Assembly (NCBI GenBank): GCA_963971425.1
Contig: OZ020514.1
Location: forward strand, 9,553,218 to 9,617,217
Direction of reading: 5' to 3'
DNA from: Bryoerythrophyllum caledonicum
Lineage: Eukaryota; Streptophyta; Bryopsida; Pottiales; Pottiaceae
Length of the DNA: 64,000 nucleotides
Part shown: positions 44,201-57,194 of the stretch, piece by piece
Layout: every line of letters begins with the position of its first letter
Numbering within the stretch: position 1 is the first letter of the stretch
Notes under the pieces: model-generated
Told to the model about the DNA's origin: nothing
Databases searched by the model: none
The model's input: the letters and a program-made list of their open reading frames with translations, nothing else
Translations under genes and position numbers: made by a program

Positions 44201-45916
44201 CACATGTTCTACTTAAATTTCAAAGTTTTATTTTCCATGTCAACGGGATAAAATATTTGGCTTATTAGGAAAAGCATTTGACTATAGGTGGAACGAAATA
44301 GGCCTTGCACACCCCCATAATGACAAAGATACACAATAAAAAATACATTGGACAGACCTAGCGGCAATCAACAACCCCAATCATACCGCCACCATCATTA
44401 TTACACCCGTCATACCGCCACCATCATTATTACACCCGACATTAACTGGTACCAAAATTTTACTCCACACTTGGGCCCATTTCCGGACTCCAATATCATA
44501 GCACTATTTGAAGCAAATACAATGTTGTTTATAGAACCCACCATACCACCGAAAATACAAAAACAGAGACTTGAACCATCAGCCTTATGTGTCCTTTGTA
44601 TACATCATCAAAATTGAGAAATTGGCACATTAGAACACCTTGCTTAACTCACACTAACTGCAAAAAATCTCAACATCAATAATGTATACACCGCAATTGT
44701 CCCACCTACACCTACACTAACCCATGAAAATCGCAATAAAAAATGGTCTAAAATCCCCTCTAAAAACAACTTCACACCTCTAACCCCTCCAACCCCCTTG
44801 TTTTCCAAAAACCAAACTTTCACCCCTCTCAAATTTGACCCCAACTTTAGTTTCTTTTTTTTTTACTCAAAACTTTTTTATTACACCAATGGTTCCTTCA
44901 CAAAACCAACCAAAGTAAGTCCAAGACATTGGCACCTTGGAAAAAGCTAGCTATGGAATATACTATCCCATCAAACAAATTAAACTTGCCAAAAGACTAC
45001 ATGGACTCCAAATTATCCTTAGAGAAAAAATGATGGCTATCCATAAAATCACATGGTCTAACACAAATCTCCACACTCCATAATTTATCCTAACACAAAT
45101 GGTCTAACACAAATCATCACACTCCATAAAGTTTGAGCTCATGCTAACATCGACGGCAACAAACAAGCCAACAAATTAGCAAAGGAAGGTCAAGAGAAAG
45201 CCTACCAAGATGCCAAACACCCATACAAACACGCATATGCCACCCCATACTACTTCCATAGATAAAAATGGCCCTCTATGGCCGAAACCCCCGACAGAGG
45301 CTCCATAAGGTTCTTGGATAAATACCTCAAAAAATATGACCTCAAAAATAATTTGGAAATACTTACAGAAAAATTCTCTAATATTGATAAATGGACCATT
45401 AATACAAACACTGGCAACAAATTCTCTACCAACTTTTGGAAAAACCCCATAATTACAAACTCACAAATAATTATGCCTAGTCAAACTCCACATTGGACAA
45501 TGTATGGGAAACGCCCGTATACAACTCTTCTTTGGCATAGAAAGATTCTCCTCCATAACATGTTCCATACACAACACTATGGACCCGGACACATGGCAAC
45601 ATGTTTTACTCAAATGTCATAATCCTTGTATACACGCCCTAATTGTCAAACGCCACATCAAAGAAGTGTGGGCAATCCGTAAATCAATTGTGTCATCAAA
45701 CTAACCTCGTTGTTTCATCCTCATGAATGCCGGAACCTTTAATGACAACCCGCAAGAAAATACAGTTCCCCCATGGTTATTACCATGAACATGCGGAACT
45801 CAAGGATGTCACTGTCAAGCAAGATTTAAACCCTATCTATTATGTGTTATTGGTTACCATACAAAGACTTCCCACCAACCGACATAGACCTGAATCTCAA
45901 TATTTAATCTATTGAA
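41252..45916 (+). pseudogene. LINE reverse transcriptase and RNase H, plus-strand copy
   Basis: The reverse transcriptase is recognisable at 42,080-42,440: IYILYIDFKNAF-like block, HPRLLAIMRG, then AYADDLTAI (the catalytic YADD) and MELGAQKCGVTGC. Part of the palm appears deleted between LLAIM and NGYSFGTSK. Downstream are CPATMQQK, then an RNase H domain near 44,880-45,200 (YTNGSFTKP, AHANIDGNKQANKLAKEG), followed by the C-terminal region (TNFWKNP.., MDPDTWQHVLLKC, RHIKEVWAIRKSIVSS). It is heavily decayed, with many stops and frameshifts. The family looks like an I/Jockey-type LINE with RNase H. A 74 bp palindromic insert sits at 41,461-41,535. Confidence 0.8.
41461..41535. repeat. Small palindromic insert
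   Basis: 23 bp arms (41,461-41,483 and 41,513-41,535) are exact reverse complements, TGTTGTTGTGTTGATCCATT onward. The centre repeats ATAATGGATTGC. It interrupts the LINE coding region and looks like a tiny fold-back insertion. Confidence 0.8.
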
Positions 45917-46773
45917 GGGCGTAAGTACGCTAAAGGGGGTACAAAATGGGCAAAAATAATATACTTCATAGTATGTTAGTTTTGAAGCCTTTTGCTAAAT
46001 TGTTGTTAAATGCCAACCGTCCATTTTTTAGGTGTGGAGAAATCATGGCCAACAAAATATTAGGTGAACTGAAAATCTCTTGAACAAAGTGCTGATTTTT
46101 GGAACTTTGTGTTGTCATAACACATGTTGCTCTATAAGAGGCCGAACCCTTTCCTGAGATGAAAATACTCCATACTACAGAGACTGAAAATATACCAAAA
46201 ATACTACGCAATAACTCAATTTTTTCAAAGCACCAGAAACTAGGTTTTGAAGAAAATGATGGAAAAAATATATATTTTTGAAAACACTTTATATTTTAAG
46301 ATAGATTTTTGTATGCTAAAGAAGATTCGATAAGAATTTGGAGCAAAAATCAACATTTAACCCCCATTTTAAGCATTTTTGACAATTTTGCCCATTTTTT
46401 GCTATTACAAGCAAATTTAAGTCTCAGATCATAATTTTTCATTTGGAATGACCGAAAAGAACATATTGTGCATGTAATCTGAAAGTTTTGTAGAATTGTG
46501 AACTTTTGATCTCCCACAAGAAGTATATTTGCTACATTTTTAAAACTGTAACAAGTATACAATAATTACAAATATACTTCTTCTCATTGAACTATAGACC
46601 GATTCGGTGAAAATTTATGATATTTGTGATGGCATGGAAGTCAAGACTCACATTTTGGAGACCAACATCTGAAATCACAAGCAAATTGGGCATGTGACGC
46701 AAAAGAGCAGTTGTGACATGGCAAAAAACGGTTTGTGACAGTTTATTCGTACCACTTTAGTCGACTATCACCC
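45917..46773. mobile_element. TIR element with 4 bp duplication TGAA
   Basis: An 857 bp AT-rich insert in the LINE between TGAA (45,913-45,916) and TGAA (46,774-46,777). The ends are GGGCGTAAGTACGCTAAAGG and, inverted from the right, GGGTGATAGTCGACTAAAGT. LINE homology resumes directly after it (EFKYCNDSFSTEAI). There is no coding sequence. The 4 bp duplication does not fit hAT, MULE or Harbinger, so I leave the superfamily open. Confidence 0.7.
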
Positions 46774-46777
46774 TGAA

Positions 46778-47330
46778 TTCAAATATTGTAATGATAGTTT
46801 TTCAACGGAAGCTATTGCAAACAAAATAAATAAATATCAACCACTCCTCAAGGATTTCAAGCACTTGGATGGAAAGTAGACCCCCTTATTGTCATCACCG
46901 CGGGTGCCAAAGCCACCACCTTTACCCCCTCAATGACAATCCTGGAAGAAACATTCAAAATTTACATGACCTCAATGAAGACCACCTTTATAAATATTAA
47001 CACTATTGCAATCCAACATGCTATGTCCATACTTCTACACAAAAGAAAAATAAAAAACAACCTATCCATTCTGGACACGCTAGACCCCCCAAAAAAACCT
47101 ACGATACACCTCATCGCATTAGCCTCATTTGCATCATTGGCTCTTTGTTCTTGGACATTTGGTACGTGGTACATATTGTCTTTCCTCGAGAGGGGAAAGT
47201 AGATCCATACTACTTACCCATGTCTCGTGGACATGGACTAAGTGGTGGAATGAACAAACACTTTATTCACGCCGGCCCTCCCTTTAAAGACCAAAGTTCT
47301 TCTTCTTCTAGGTTGCAATTCAGGCCCCCG
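46778..47330 (+). pseudogene. LINE C-terminal tail, plus-strand copy
   Basis: The last coding part of the plus-strand LINE (TILEETFKIYMTSMKTTFIN, AIQHAMSILLHKRKIKNN), then about 200 bp of 3' end. The opposite-strand LINE copy begins near 47,330, with no clear poly-A tail between the two. Confidence 0.65.
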
Positions 47331-48073
47331 CCGTAATCACTATAAGTGGGTCAATTTTCCAACCAAGTGTGCTAATTTCATCATGGAGTGATGTGTAATT
47401 ATCAATTTTGTTAGTGATTATTTTTGGGAAAAATCTATTGTAAATTTAATGAATTGTATGGTGAGATTTGGGTCCGGTGTTGTTGAGGAGGGGCTATAAT
47501 ATAGTAGATTGCGCACACATAGCTGGTTTAAGTTTGGCATTGCAGTGGCATCTCTGTGTCACATGTGCATGGTTGCAAGCATGGTGGTACTTTATTTTGG
47601 GGGGTTACCATTAAAGGTATTGGCAATGATGAAGGTGAAGCAACTGGATTTGCAAGTTGAAACTAGGAGTTTCCTAATTATCCATACTCCTTTGTTATGC
47701 CTTTTAATTAGTGAGTGTATCTGTGGATTTTGGCATTTGAGTAGTACATGTAATCATGTATCAAGGTCTGTAAAGTTGCAAATGGGGCATGTTATGAAGG
47801 GATATTTTCAAATCCAAGAATTTGTTTTTGGGCTTTTGCCACACATTGGCTTGTTCGGAATTTCATGAGACAAGTTTTTTGTAAATTGGTGCTACGAGGG
47901 TTGTTCCAGAAGTCACGGAATTGATCTTTATCTATGTTTTTGTTTGTTGTCTATTTTGCAATGTTTGGAAAATTGTTGGCAATATCCGTAAGGTGTTTTT
48001 CTAGATCATGTTTTTTGAGGTGTTTAGTGAGGAATCTAATGGGCCCATTATCCGTAGTTTGACCCATAAATGG
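47331..48073 (-). pseudogene. LINE C-terminal part, minus-strand copy
   Basis: Read on the minus strand, this gives TDLDTCLHVLLKCQNPQIHS and RHNKGVWIIRKLLVSTCKS, the same C-terminal block as the plus copy (DPDTWQHVLLKC..). It is separated from the rest of this LINE by fossil E3. Confidence 0.75.
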
Positions 48074-51000
48074 TGTCCTAGTCTAGTGGTTCATTACTCT
48101 AAAAATTAACCAAAATTAACCTTAAACAAGCCCACCTTACCATATCGTTTCCAGGGATTTTTATCGTGCATCAAACTCTTTAAATCTTAACAACAATTCA
48201 TATTTAATACCTCGGCACATTCCGGAGGATGGCTTCTCCGGTACCTTAGTTATCAATAACAAGTAACCACATGTATTTCAGTTAAACTCTGTTGAGCGCC
48301 AGAGTAGATTTCCGGTAAGTTTTTATAGTGCCCGAAAAGTCAGTGCTCTCCGTTCCTGCAATCCAGACGCCACAATATCCACAATCTAACCCTACACCTT
48401 GAAGAGTTAAAAAGGTCGCAACCGGTTTACCGGTCTTCACAATCTACCGGGAACTTGTCTCGGTAAACCGGTCACGCAAGCCCGGGTTTCAACTACAACC
48501 ACACCCGATGAATCAAACCAAGAAGATACAAGACTCACAACAAGTTAGTACTAAGCAAATCATATGAGCAAGACAACCTTCCACGGGGATTGTCGTAACT
48601 AGTCCACTATAAGGGTAGAAACCCCAGAATTCTCCGGACTCAGGCTTAGCCGGGATCTCTCCCGGTGTACCAAGGGGAGGGATATCACCCCTCCTCTCCA
48701 CCAATCCAAACACTTTCCACTTAAAGGAGGCTATCATAAATAGCCGTGGGCTTCCCGGATCCTATCCGCCAAGACAACTCTTTTCGCTCCCACCAGTGAA
48801 GGGTTTGGAGTATAGATCCCGGATCTCACTCTACCTATCTAACCTGGATATCCTACACCCTCGGGAAGTCTCTACTCACACTCAATCACATAACACACAA
48901 CAAGTCACAACCTTGTATACCTAACAAATACACACTAAAAGGACTCAACTCTCTCCCGGTCCACTCACACAAGCTCAACAAAGACTCTAAACACAAGCAA
49001 TGAAGGCAAGACACGAGCACATCAACAAAAAGAAGAGTATTTAATACAAAAGCCCAAGGCTCTTTAAGTACACAAAGGCTACTAGCTACTCTCCAAACGT
49101 AGATCCCCAAAAGGTGGAAATGGCATCTAGAGAGTGCACTAAAATCAATAGCTACCTTCCAAAAGTAGACCCATTAAAGAACAAAATGGCATCTAGACCC
49201 TAAAATCAAGGGAAGCCTAGTCAACGGCGGATTACCGGGAGACCAGAAAACCGGAAAACTTCCGGTCCCGAGACCGGTGAACCTTTCTTTAACAAAAGTA
49301 AGTAGCCGGAGAAACCACTCAAGTAATAGTGACTGGGTGCATAATGGAGTCCTATCGACATCACTACGCTCACTTTTGTGTATAAGTCAAGTAACTCAAC
49401 ATTATCTCACTAACCGGTGAGGCATACAACACGTAACATGTAACAATTAATACACAATATAGGTTCAACCGGAGAACTCATCCGGTTGAGTTGGAGACAC
49501 ATAAGGGAGATACAGATAAGGAGAGACCGGAAAATTGAGTTTAAAAACTCATCCACTCTCCTTAAATCTCCCTATCACAAGTTCCGGTCCGGCCCGAAAA
49601 ACTTAAGTTTACCGATCAACCGGTGCACATTTCTGGAACATTCTTCTGGATTGATGTAAATGTAGGCATCTCACCTATCCAACAACTTATTGAAAACACA
49701 ATATAACATGTGTCCATCACAACAAAAGAACAAGACTTTGGGAAGAGAATTTTCCGGTGACCGGGGAGACCGGGAAATGAGTAAGAATTTTGGGCAAGAC
49801 TTCGAGAGGATAGAATGATAAGAAAAATAGAAAGGAAAGTTTAAGACAATAGAGAACAAACACCAAAACACAAACGTTGACTCATACAAACAAGGAGTCA
49901 AAACTTAATACACAAGTGGTCTAGATAGAGTCTTCCGGGGGGCTTTTCTTTAGAACAGAAAAAAGAAACTTCAATCACCCCAGAGAGAGATTTGATAGGA
50001 GATTTCAAAAATGAAGTTGTACACACAAGAAAAAGAAAGTATGTGGCAAAGATTACCTCTTTTCTTGCCACCTTTACGTTGCACCAGTTTTTCTTCAAAA
50101 CCCTAGATTTCTCCTCCACCACCAAACCCTAGAAAGCGCGCACATCTTCCTCCAAATCCTAGCTTGCGCGCATGTCTTCCTTCAAACCGTAGCTTGCGCG
50201 TACCTCTTCGTCCAAACCCTAGATTTTCCTTGATGTGCACCACCTCTTCTTCTTCACTTCCACCTCTTTTTCTTTGCACAAAACCCCAACTTCCTCTTCT
50301 TTGCACAAGATTCCAACTCCTCTCCTTCTACTTCAAAACCCTAACTCCCCTAAAACCCAACAATCAAAATGACCCAACAAGAGCTCCTCTCTTGTATACA
50401 AGCACTATGGAGCAACCTCACGCAAGTCAAAAGGTATAGACAAAACTCTGATAGCACAAGACCCCCAAAAATGGAGGGTCTTGTGCTCACAACACCCTCC
50501 ACAATTATGGCCACGAATTCTTACCACAAGACCCTTGCAAATGATGGGTCTTATGCTCGCAGCACACTCCACCTTCTTGTCTTTTCATCCGAGCTCGTCA
50601 TTTCCATCCTCGCGGTCGACTTCTCCGTTGTCTCTGCATCTCCTCGCTCGGTACTTGATTGATGCCGATACCCGGTTGGTACCCGGTACCAACTATTGAA
50701 ATTTTTTATATTTTTATATTTTCTTATTTTTCTCATTTTTATATTTTGTTCCATATAATTAAATCCTTACTCTTTCGAATAAGAATTTATGCTACAACAA
50801 CAACAAAAGAAATATCTAACTAACTTCTATCTAGTCTAACTACCTTCTAGACTAAACTTAATTAATTAGGATTATGGTGATTTTAGAAATACATCCCGGA
50901 ATCTCTTCCGGAGTATTTAAGATTTTGTTTTTTGGGCTTTAACTAGTGAAACTAAGACCCGCTTTTATCACCATAATTAAGCTAATTAACTACTTAAGCT

Positions 51001-51138
51001 TTTTCCTAATTATGCTAATCACTATCTAATCTAATTCTACACAACACTAACTATTTTTCTTGTTAATTAACACTATATCCCCTATTTTAACTAATTTTTT
51101 TAGTAGGGAAAACCAAGTGGGATTTTTAGACTCCCACA
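48074..51138 (+). mobile_element. LTR-type fossil E3
   Basis: Starts TGTCCTAGTCTAGTGGTTCA and ends TTTTAGACTCCCACA, between AATGG and GATGG, i.e. a 5 bp duplication with one difference. It is 3.1 kb and non-coding. It lies inside the minus-strand LINE. It preserves the empty site of the TTAA MITE of E2 near 48,127. A Cys-rich 74-residue open frame on the minus strand (48,513-48,737) is identical to one in E2 and is not treated as a gene. Confidence 0.7.
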
Positions 51139-53650
51139 GATGGCCACTTGTTTCTTTGGTAGTAGTATGGGCGTTGTGTGTGAGTGTTCGTGTGCGTGTT
51201 TAGCATTTTTATGGTCTTTAGTTTTGCGAGTTTTTCTTGTTGCCCACAATGTTGGTATGGGCTCACACTTTATATAGTTTAGTGGCTTGTGTTTGTGATT
51301 GTATCATTTCTACCATTGATTGGAGGATGATTTTGTCAAAGTCGCTATTATGCATGGATGGATGTTGTATTTGTGTATTTAAAAGGTACAGTACATTTAC
51401 GCAATTGATAAAGATGTCTACAGGTTCATTTGAATATTTGGTGGTTAGGATCCAGAGTGTTTTGAGGATGGCCATCATTTATGCTTTAAGTATGTTTTGT
51501 AGTCCATGGAGTCTTTTGGAGACTTTTAATTCTTTTGAGGCATTGCATATTCCATAGCCGGATTTTTTTCTTTGCCATTCTCTAGTAATTGTTTAGTAAT
51601 TATTTGCCAATACATCTAAGATAGTATTTTTTTAGAGAAAGGCGTCAAGTCCGTAGAAGTTGTATTATGATGTTCGATATAGATCTAGGAAGGCCACAAA
51701 TTGATTCTTGCAACTAACATTTTTTTGTCTAATTTATTAATGGCTGATGTAGAGTATGGTACCGTGATAAAGCTATATGCCACTCCCGGTCTGATAACCG
51801 TGTCTATCATTTTTATTTTTTGTTTCATGGTGGCCGGGCAGTTTGTTAGTTCTTTGCATTGTTTGGTAAGTTGGGTGGTGGTGACTTGTGTTTGGATTTG
51901 CTAATTTAGTGATGGGACTATGCGTGTCCCTAGATAAATATAGACTTTGTTTTTGTGGAGAGCCGGTATTGGTTGTTGTAGTAATTGATATTTGTAGCTT
52001 GTATATAGGCTTTGAATGTTGTAGGGGTCATTTTAGATTTGTTGGCGCATCCGGTAACCGCGCATTTTTGTACGCCAACATCCATTCCAGTCCACTTATA
52101 GAATTTGTCAAATTTATTTACTTGTGTGTGTAAGGATTTTGATTTTCCAAATAATGCCCCTAGGTCATATGCATAGGTTGCGAAGTTTATTGTGACTTTG
52201 GATGTTCCACGTCAGTAACCGTTATTGTCTCTTTGGAGCCATTGTAGAAATGGTTCCAAGAATATAATAAATAAGTAGGGACTAAATGTGTCACCTTGAA
52301 TAGTACTGCATTAAATGGATATTAGGTGGATTTTTCCAAAATGTTTGCGGATGTAGGCGGTAGTGGATTGTGAGTATATATTGCCAACAAGTGTGACGGC
52401 ATCGACTAGGTAACCAAAGTCACTCATGATGGATAGTAATCTAGCGTGGTCGATAGAGCCAAAGGAATTTTTGAAATCTATGTATATAATGTAGATATCT
52501 TGGTTTGTAAATTTGGCATCTTTTAGTGCAACAATGATTATTTGAATTTGTTTGGCAATGTTGTGTTCAACTCAGAACCCTTCTTGGCTGTCATGTAGAA
52601 TATTTAAGGATTGAGATACGTATGCGGTCTAGCCGAGGGGCTTTGTTATTTCTAAGGTTTTTTAGGCATGTGTCGTGGATTTCATTGTTAAAATATGTGT
52701 GGAGCGGGATGTTGGATGTGCTTCTTTTTTCTAAGGTAAATCCGACGATATTGTGCCAAAGGTATTGCTTGACGTTGCATATGTTGTTTTGGGGGTGATT
52801 TTTTTGGGTGGTGGAGGTGGTTAGTATAGGTTTATTGATTGTGCTTTGTTGTGTATAAATTTCATTTGCAATGTCTTTAGGGTTTGTTAATATATCACCA
52901 TTTGGATTTATCATGCAATCCAGGGGGTGTGATATATTATTTTTGAAGACTTTGTGGTTGATTTTCTTGGGGCTTTTAGCATAGGGTTGTCAATATTTAG
53001 AAATGGCTTTTCTGATGCAATCTTTATTGTATTCGGTTGTTATTTTTTGGGAAAGTTTGTTTGCAGTTTGGACAACACTTGCAATGTCTGTGATTCATTG
53101 ATTGAGGAGGATATCATCATGCGGGGGGTCTGGTATTTGGGTGTGTCTCTGGTTATCAATGTTGTTGAATATGGCGTGATTGTGCCAATTCGAGTTATTT
53201 TGAGAATTATAATGGTTTCTCTAAAGAGTTGATAGGTTTCAAGGTATTTTTTCCACTGTTTTGTTAATTTTTGTGGTAAGAAACCACCTTATTGAGCGGT
53301 TCAAGGCGTTAGTTTGGGAATGGGTGGCTCTTTGCATGTTTTTTCTAATGTATTGGAGATTTTGTGAGTGAGTGTATCTATGGTATTGCATGCACTTTGC
53401 CATTGTTCCTATGTAATATTATCATTATTTTTGAGTATTGTATTGAGGTTTTTAATAGTGTGTGTGTTGTTCTCAAAGAAGGCAATGTGTAATTTGTTGA
53501 GATTGTCTTATGGGATAGGGTTTAGTATTAAAGTGCAATTTTGATTTATGATTAGTGGTTCCCTAAAAATTAGTTTGTTGATTGGAATGTGTAGTTGAAT
53601 GGGAAAATGATTGGAGTTGAGGTTGCTACTGGTATCTGTTGTTAAGGTGA
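51139..53650 (-). pseudogene. LINE endonuclease end, reverse transcriptase and RNase H, minus-strand copy
   Basis: On the minus strand from 53,650: the end of the endonuclease region and EKTCKEPPIPKLTP, then NPKDIANEIYTQQS and DTCLKNLRNNKAPRLDRIRI (52,914-52,591). Next is HDSQEGF..KDAKFTNQDIYIIYIDFKNSFGSIDHARLL near 52,600-52,430 (reverse transcriptase palm; the FGSIDH block is better kept than in the plus copy). RNase H (DIFINCVNVLYLLNTQIQ.., AHTNIVGNK) lies near 51,230-51,480. The copy starts within the endonuclease, so it is 5' truncated, as usual for target-primed reverse transcription. Many stops and frameshifts are present. Confidence 0.78.
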
Positions 53651-53999
53651 ATTCGTGGGACTGTGATGAGGTTTACAAAGAAATTGCATAGAGAGATATA
53701 GAGAGAAGTGAAAAGAAGAGAGAATAGTATGATTAACTTGTTGTTTATAATGGGACAACGTAGCAATTATTGCAAAAGCCTATCAATGCACCATATTTTT
53801 TTCTCCATCCTCAACCTCCATCTCTATGAAAAGCCTATCAATGCACTCATTGTGATTAACGCATCTTCTTCCAGGCGCTGCACACTAAGCCCTTCAATGC
53901 ACCATATCAATGTCCTTGAATTAAACTACGGGATATCAAAGGACCTTGACAATATCAATAGTGGCCGTGGATATCACCTAGGTAGGATCACCACACATA
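53651..53999. other. Unassigned sequence
   Basis: About 350 bp between the 5'-truncated LINE and the TTAA element. The word AGCCTATCAATGCAC recurs. A 133-codon open frame on the plus strand crosses it and the element border. I see no domain and do not call a gene. Confidence 0.5.
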
Positions 54000-54729
54000 T
54001 TAACCTTAAAGGACCAAGTGTCAAAATTGGGCTTTTGAATATCAGGTTCCTATGGTGTCAATTTCCAACATTCCACTTTGAGATTTTTATTGTAGAAGCG
54101 CATTACTAAGACCTCAGTGGAAGGACAATTTTTCCCTAAATCCGACATTAATTGAAAAAGTTAGAGGGTTTTGAATTTCAAATGGGGGGACTGGGCACTT
54201 TTGGCACCTCCAAAAACTTTTGCTAGGACACTCATTGCATGTGGGATTTTCAATTCTATCAAGTAATATTATTTCCCTTCATATTTTTAAAAAAAATCTT
54301 GTCTTTAGTGAAACATAGTATATTAACCCAAGTCAAACATTTTCACACATTGTCACACATTGTCGGGCAAGGTACCAAAAAAACTTCTTATTTTCCACAT
54401 AAAACTAAGAGATCTTCATATTAATTTCACAAAATATTAAAACGTAAATTGACAAATTTTAAACCTCCACTCCTTGCACAATTGTTTTGAATATGCTACA
54501 CCCCTCCTCTACCTCTAAAAAATGGTGAAAAAGGGACTGATATCATGCTTAACACGATGGTTATGGATTTAGACCTTGTGTAGTGCAAAAATTTGACACC
54601 AAGTGCAGTCAAAGTCTGCTGATCCACTAAACGCAGGGAAGAAAATAACCCATTAGCTTGCCTTTAAACACTATAATCTTTCAATACGTGCGGTCAAAGT
54701 TAACAAAATTTTGTGAGTATGTTACTTAA

Positions 54730-55534
54730 CCCCTAAAGGACCAAAGTCTCCTCTGGGGACATTTAGAGTTTCGGTAAGGTACCACATTCTCAATTCTAGG
54801 CATTATTTTCTAAGAATTTTTGTTAAACAGAGAACTTTTGATTAGCTTTGCGTAGACACAAATTTTGTAGAATTCCAACATACGGTTCAAAAGTTACAAT
54901 TTATTTTCACTTACATATACAAATAGTGCAACAATTTAGTGTGACATATCACAAATACTATCACTAAACTTTAATAATTTCTAAATTCAATAGAAATTCG
55001 CTTTTTTCCATTTAAAAGAAAGAAATGTCCGCTTGGAAAAGAAATTGAGATCTTTGCATCTACCGTACGAATCTATGAATTTCAAAAATTTGAGAAAGAT
55101 ATGATATATGCAAAGTATAAAGTGTATTGTTGATTCTCAGCACATTGTTGCATTGCAGGCTTTTTTAGGACATCTTCTACAACTCTTCTACTTCAAAAAT
55201 TTGGTGCACATGTGCCTAACATGATATTTTTCAAGTTAACATGATAAATTCACGGCCCGTAGTGCAAAAATTTGCCATAGAAGGTGGTCGAAGTTTGTTG
55301 AAGGTGTTTAGTATGACCTCAAAATGAGATTATGTGTCACTTCAAAGGCTGATAACTTTCAATCCGTGCGGTCAAACTTACCAGAATTTTCACCACACAC
55401 TTTCATACAACTCTAGTACAAGATCCTACAGTTAAATTTTCAGGAAAAATATTTTGTATCATTTCGTGTTGAATGCGCTGAAAATGGCAGTTTTGGAGTG
55501 ATTTTGAGGGGGAAATGTCTTGGTCCTTTAGAGG
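54730..55534. mobile_element. TTAA MITE nested in the left arm
   Basis: TTAA (54,726-54,729 and 55,535-55,538) encloses 805 bp with ends CCCCTAAAGGACCAA and, inverted, CCTCTAAAGGACCAA. The opposite arm supplies the uninserted version, GTTACTTACTACGTC.., aligning with GTTACTTAA|TAATTC.. here. It contains sequence of the same family (CAATCCGTGCGGTCAAACTT), so a relative jumped into a relative. Confidence 0.85.
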
Positions 55535-55967
55535 TTAATAATTCTTATTTGAGATCCTACAGTCATAATTAGAAACAAAATTTATTGTATCCTTTTCATT
55601 CATTGCACTAGAATCCAACAATTTAGAAGTATTTTTGGTGTGAAACTGTCACCGTACTTTAGGGGTTAAAATAAGACTAGTAAATCACATGTCATCTCCA
55701 ACGGGCAAAGTGCAATCCTTAGTTAAGTAAACGCATGTAAATGCAAAAATCAAATACATCCTTCATATACCAGTTAAATACTTTATATACATGTTGTTTA
55801 CTTGGTACACCCATTATTTACTTTATATACCCGTTATCTACTTTGAATACCAGTCATTAGTTTACACCCATGGTAATATACCTGCAGTTCCTTTAAAAGT
55901 AATTCCGTCTTGCGGATTCGAGCGTGGAACTATCTTGGATAGACGGACACTAGACTCTTAAAACTAA

Positions 55968-56468
55968 GGGGCGCTTTACTCTATGGACCATGAGGATTGA
56001 CCAAGAGAAATCATTTATTTTCATGGTCACGCTCTTGGTCTAGAACCATGACCATGAAAAATGAAAAATCATTTTTTAAGTGTCTTGGTCACTTCTCATA
56101 GTGTAAAGTGGATTTGGACCGGGACAAGTATGGGCTGATTTTTTAATGTATATTTACAAATCCGGGAAAAAACTTAATTAAAAATAATAAATAAATAAAT
56201 TTCAGCCAATCGTTGATTTTTAGCTCAATGGTCCCCTTGATTTCCGTCGAGTCGGCCTATTTGCCTCGAACCAACTAAAAACCCGTTGGACCAAGACACA
56301 TTATCCACTCGACAAAAAATAGCATACTTAGGTAACCTCGAACTCCGTGGTCAATCTCCTTTTTTCAAGGTAGTGTAAAGCAAACTTGGACCGGGACAAC
56401 TTCCTTGGCCAATCACAGATTTTAGAGGGCCGTGGTCAATCTCCATGGTCCGTAGTGTAAAGCGCCCC
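55968..56468. mobile_element. Harbinger-type MITE
   Basis: 501 bp with TAA duplicated at 55,965-55,967 and 56,469-56,471. The ends are GGGGCGCTTTACTCTATGGA and, inverted, GGGGCGCTTTACACTACGGA, continuing CCATG..GATTGACCA at both sides. A TWA target and G-rich ends are typical of PIF/Harbinger. No transposase. Confidence 0.9.
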
Positions 56469-56641
56469 TAACCTTGGATTCATCTTGTAGCATGCCTCTC
56501 CCCACTTGCAGTCCGACAATAGACTCTTCTTATCCATTGAAGACCATTGGCAATAACTCTGACTAAATACAGAGATCTGCTCAATCATAGACCTAGACAT
56601 AATTAAAAGTTGAAACCCTAAACCTAGAAAAGGCTACGAAT

Positions 56642-56990
56642 CAGGCCTTTTGTTTTGGTTTCAGAGTTTTAGCCAGATTTGGCCAGAGTGGCGACACAAA
56701 CTTTTTGACGACCCCAAGTTTGGCGACACAAAGTTTCATTCGAAACCAAATTTTCTCTGTAAATATCCATTTTGGAGAATTCATCTCTATAAACATAGAT
56801 TTGTACATCCTTTTTGGCGACAAGTTGAAGTCTCCATTGTTCATTAGTAGCAATATGGCGATATTCCAACAGCCATCAATGAAGTTTTGGCGATATAAAA
56901 TCTTAAAGTTTCCCTGTTTTTCTGGAATATTCTATTTCTGGAAATAAAAATTCGCTATTTGGCTGTAAGACGCCAAAAACAAAAGGCCTG
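56642..56990. mobile_element. hAT-type MITE
   Basis: 349 bp between exact 8 bp duplications CTACGAAT (56,634-56,641 and 56,991-56,998). The ends are CAGGCCTTTTGTTTTGG and, inverted, CAGGCCTTTTGTTTTTGG. The interior repeats TGGCGACACAAA. The 8 bp duplication and CAGG ends fit hAT. Confidence 0.9.
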
Positions 56991-57194
56991 CTACGAATGC
57001 TCTCACAGTACACAGACATTCAAACCTAATTTTTCAACCACAACCTCAATCCACAATCGCCCTCCTTGCTGCAGTGCACTCCTCAAATCTCAAACTGAGC
57101 GCAATCAAAACCGCGCTGGAAGATTCCAACACACCCAACGGACAACGTCAACTTTCATTGCAAACCGATTGGTCCAAGCATAAGAATCCCAGTA

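Noticed and set aside
41252-48073. E2 and E3 as the two LTRs of one retrotransposon around the LINE sequence
   Set aside because: Each has its own target duplication (CCACC; AATGG/GATGG) and the sequence between is two LINE copies in opposite orientation.
56634-56998. Small gene candidate in 56,641-56,947 (open on both strands)
   Set aside because: The whole interval is a hAT MITE with an exact 8 bp duplication; open frames are incidental.
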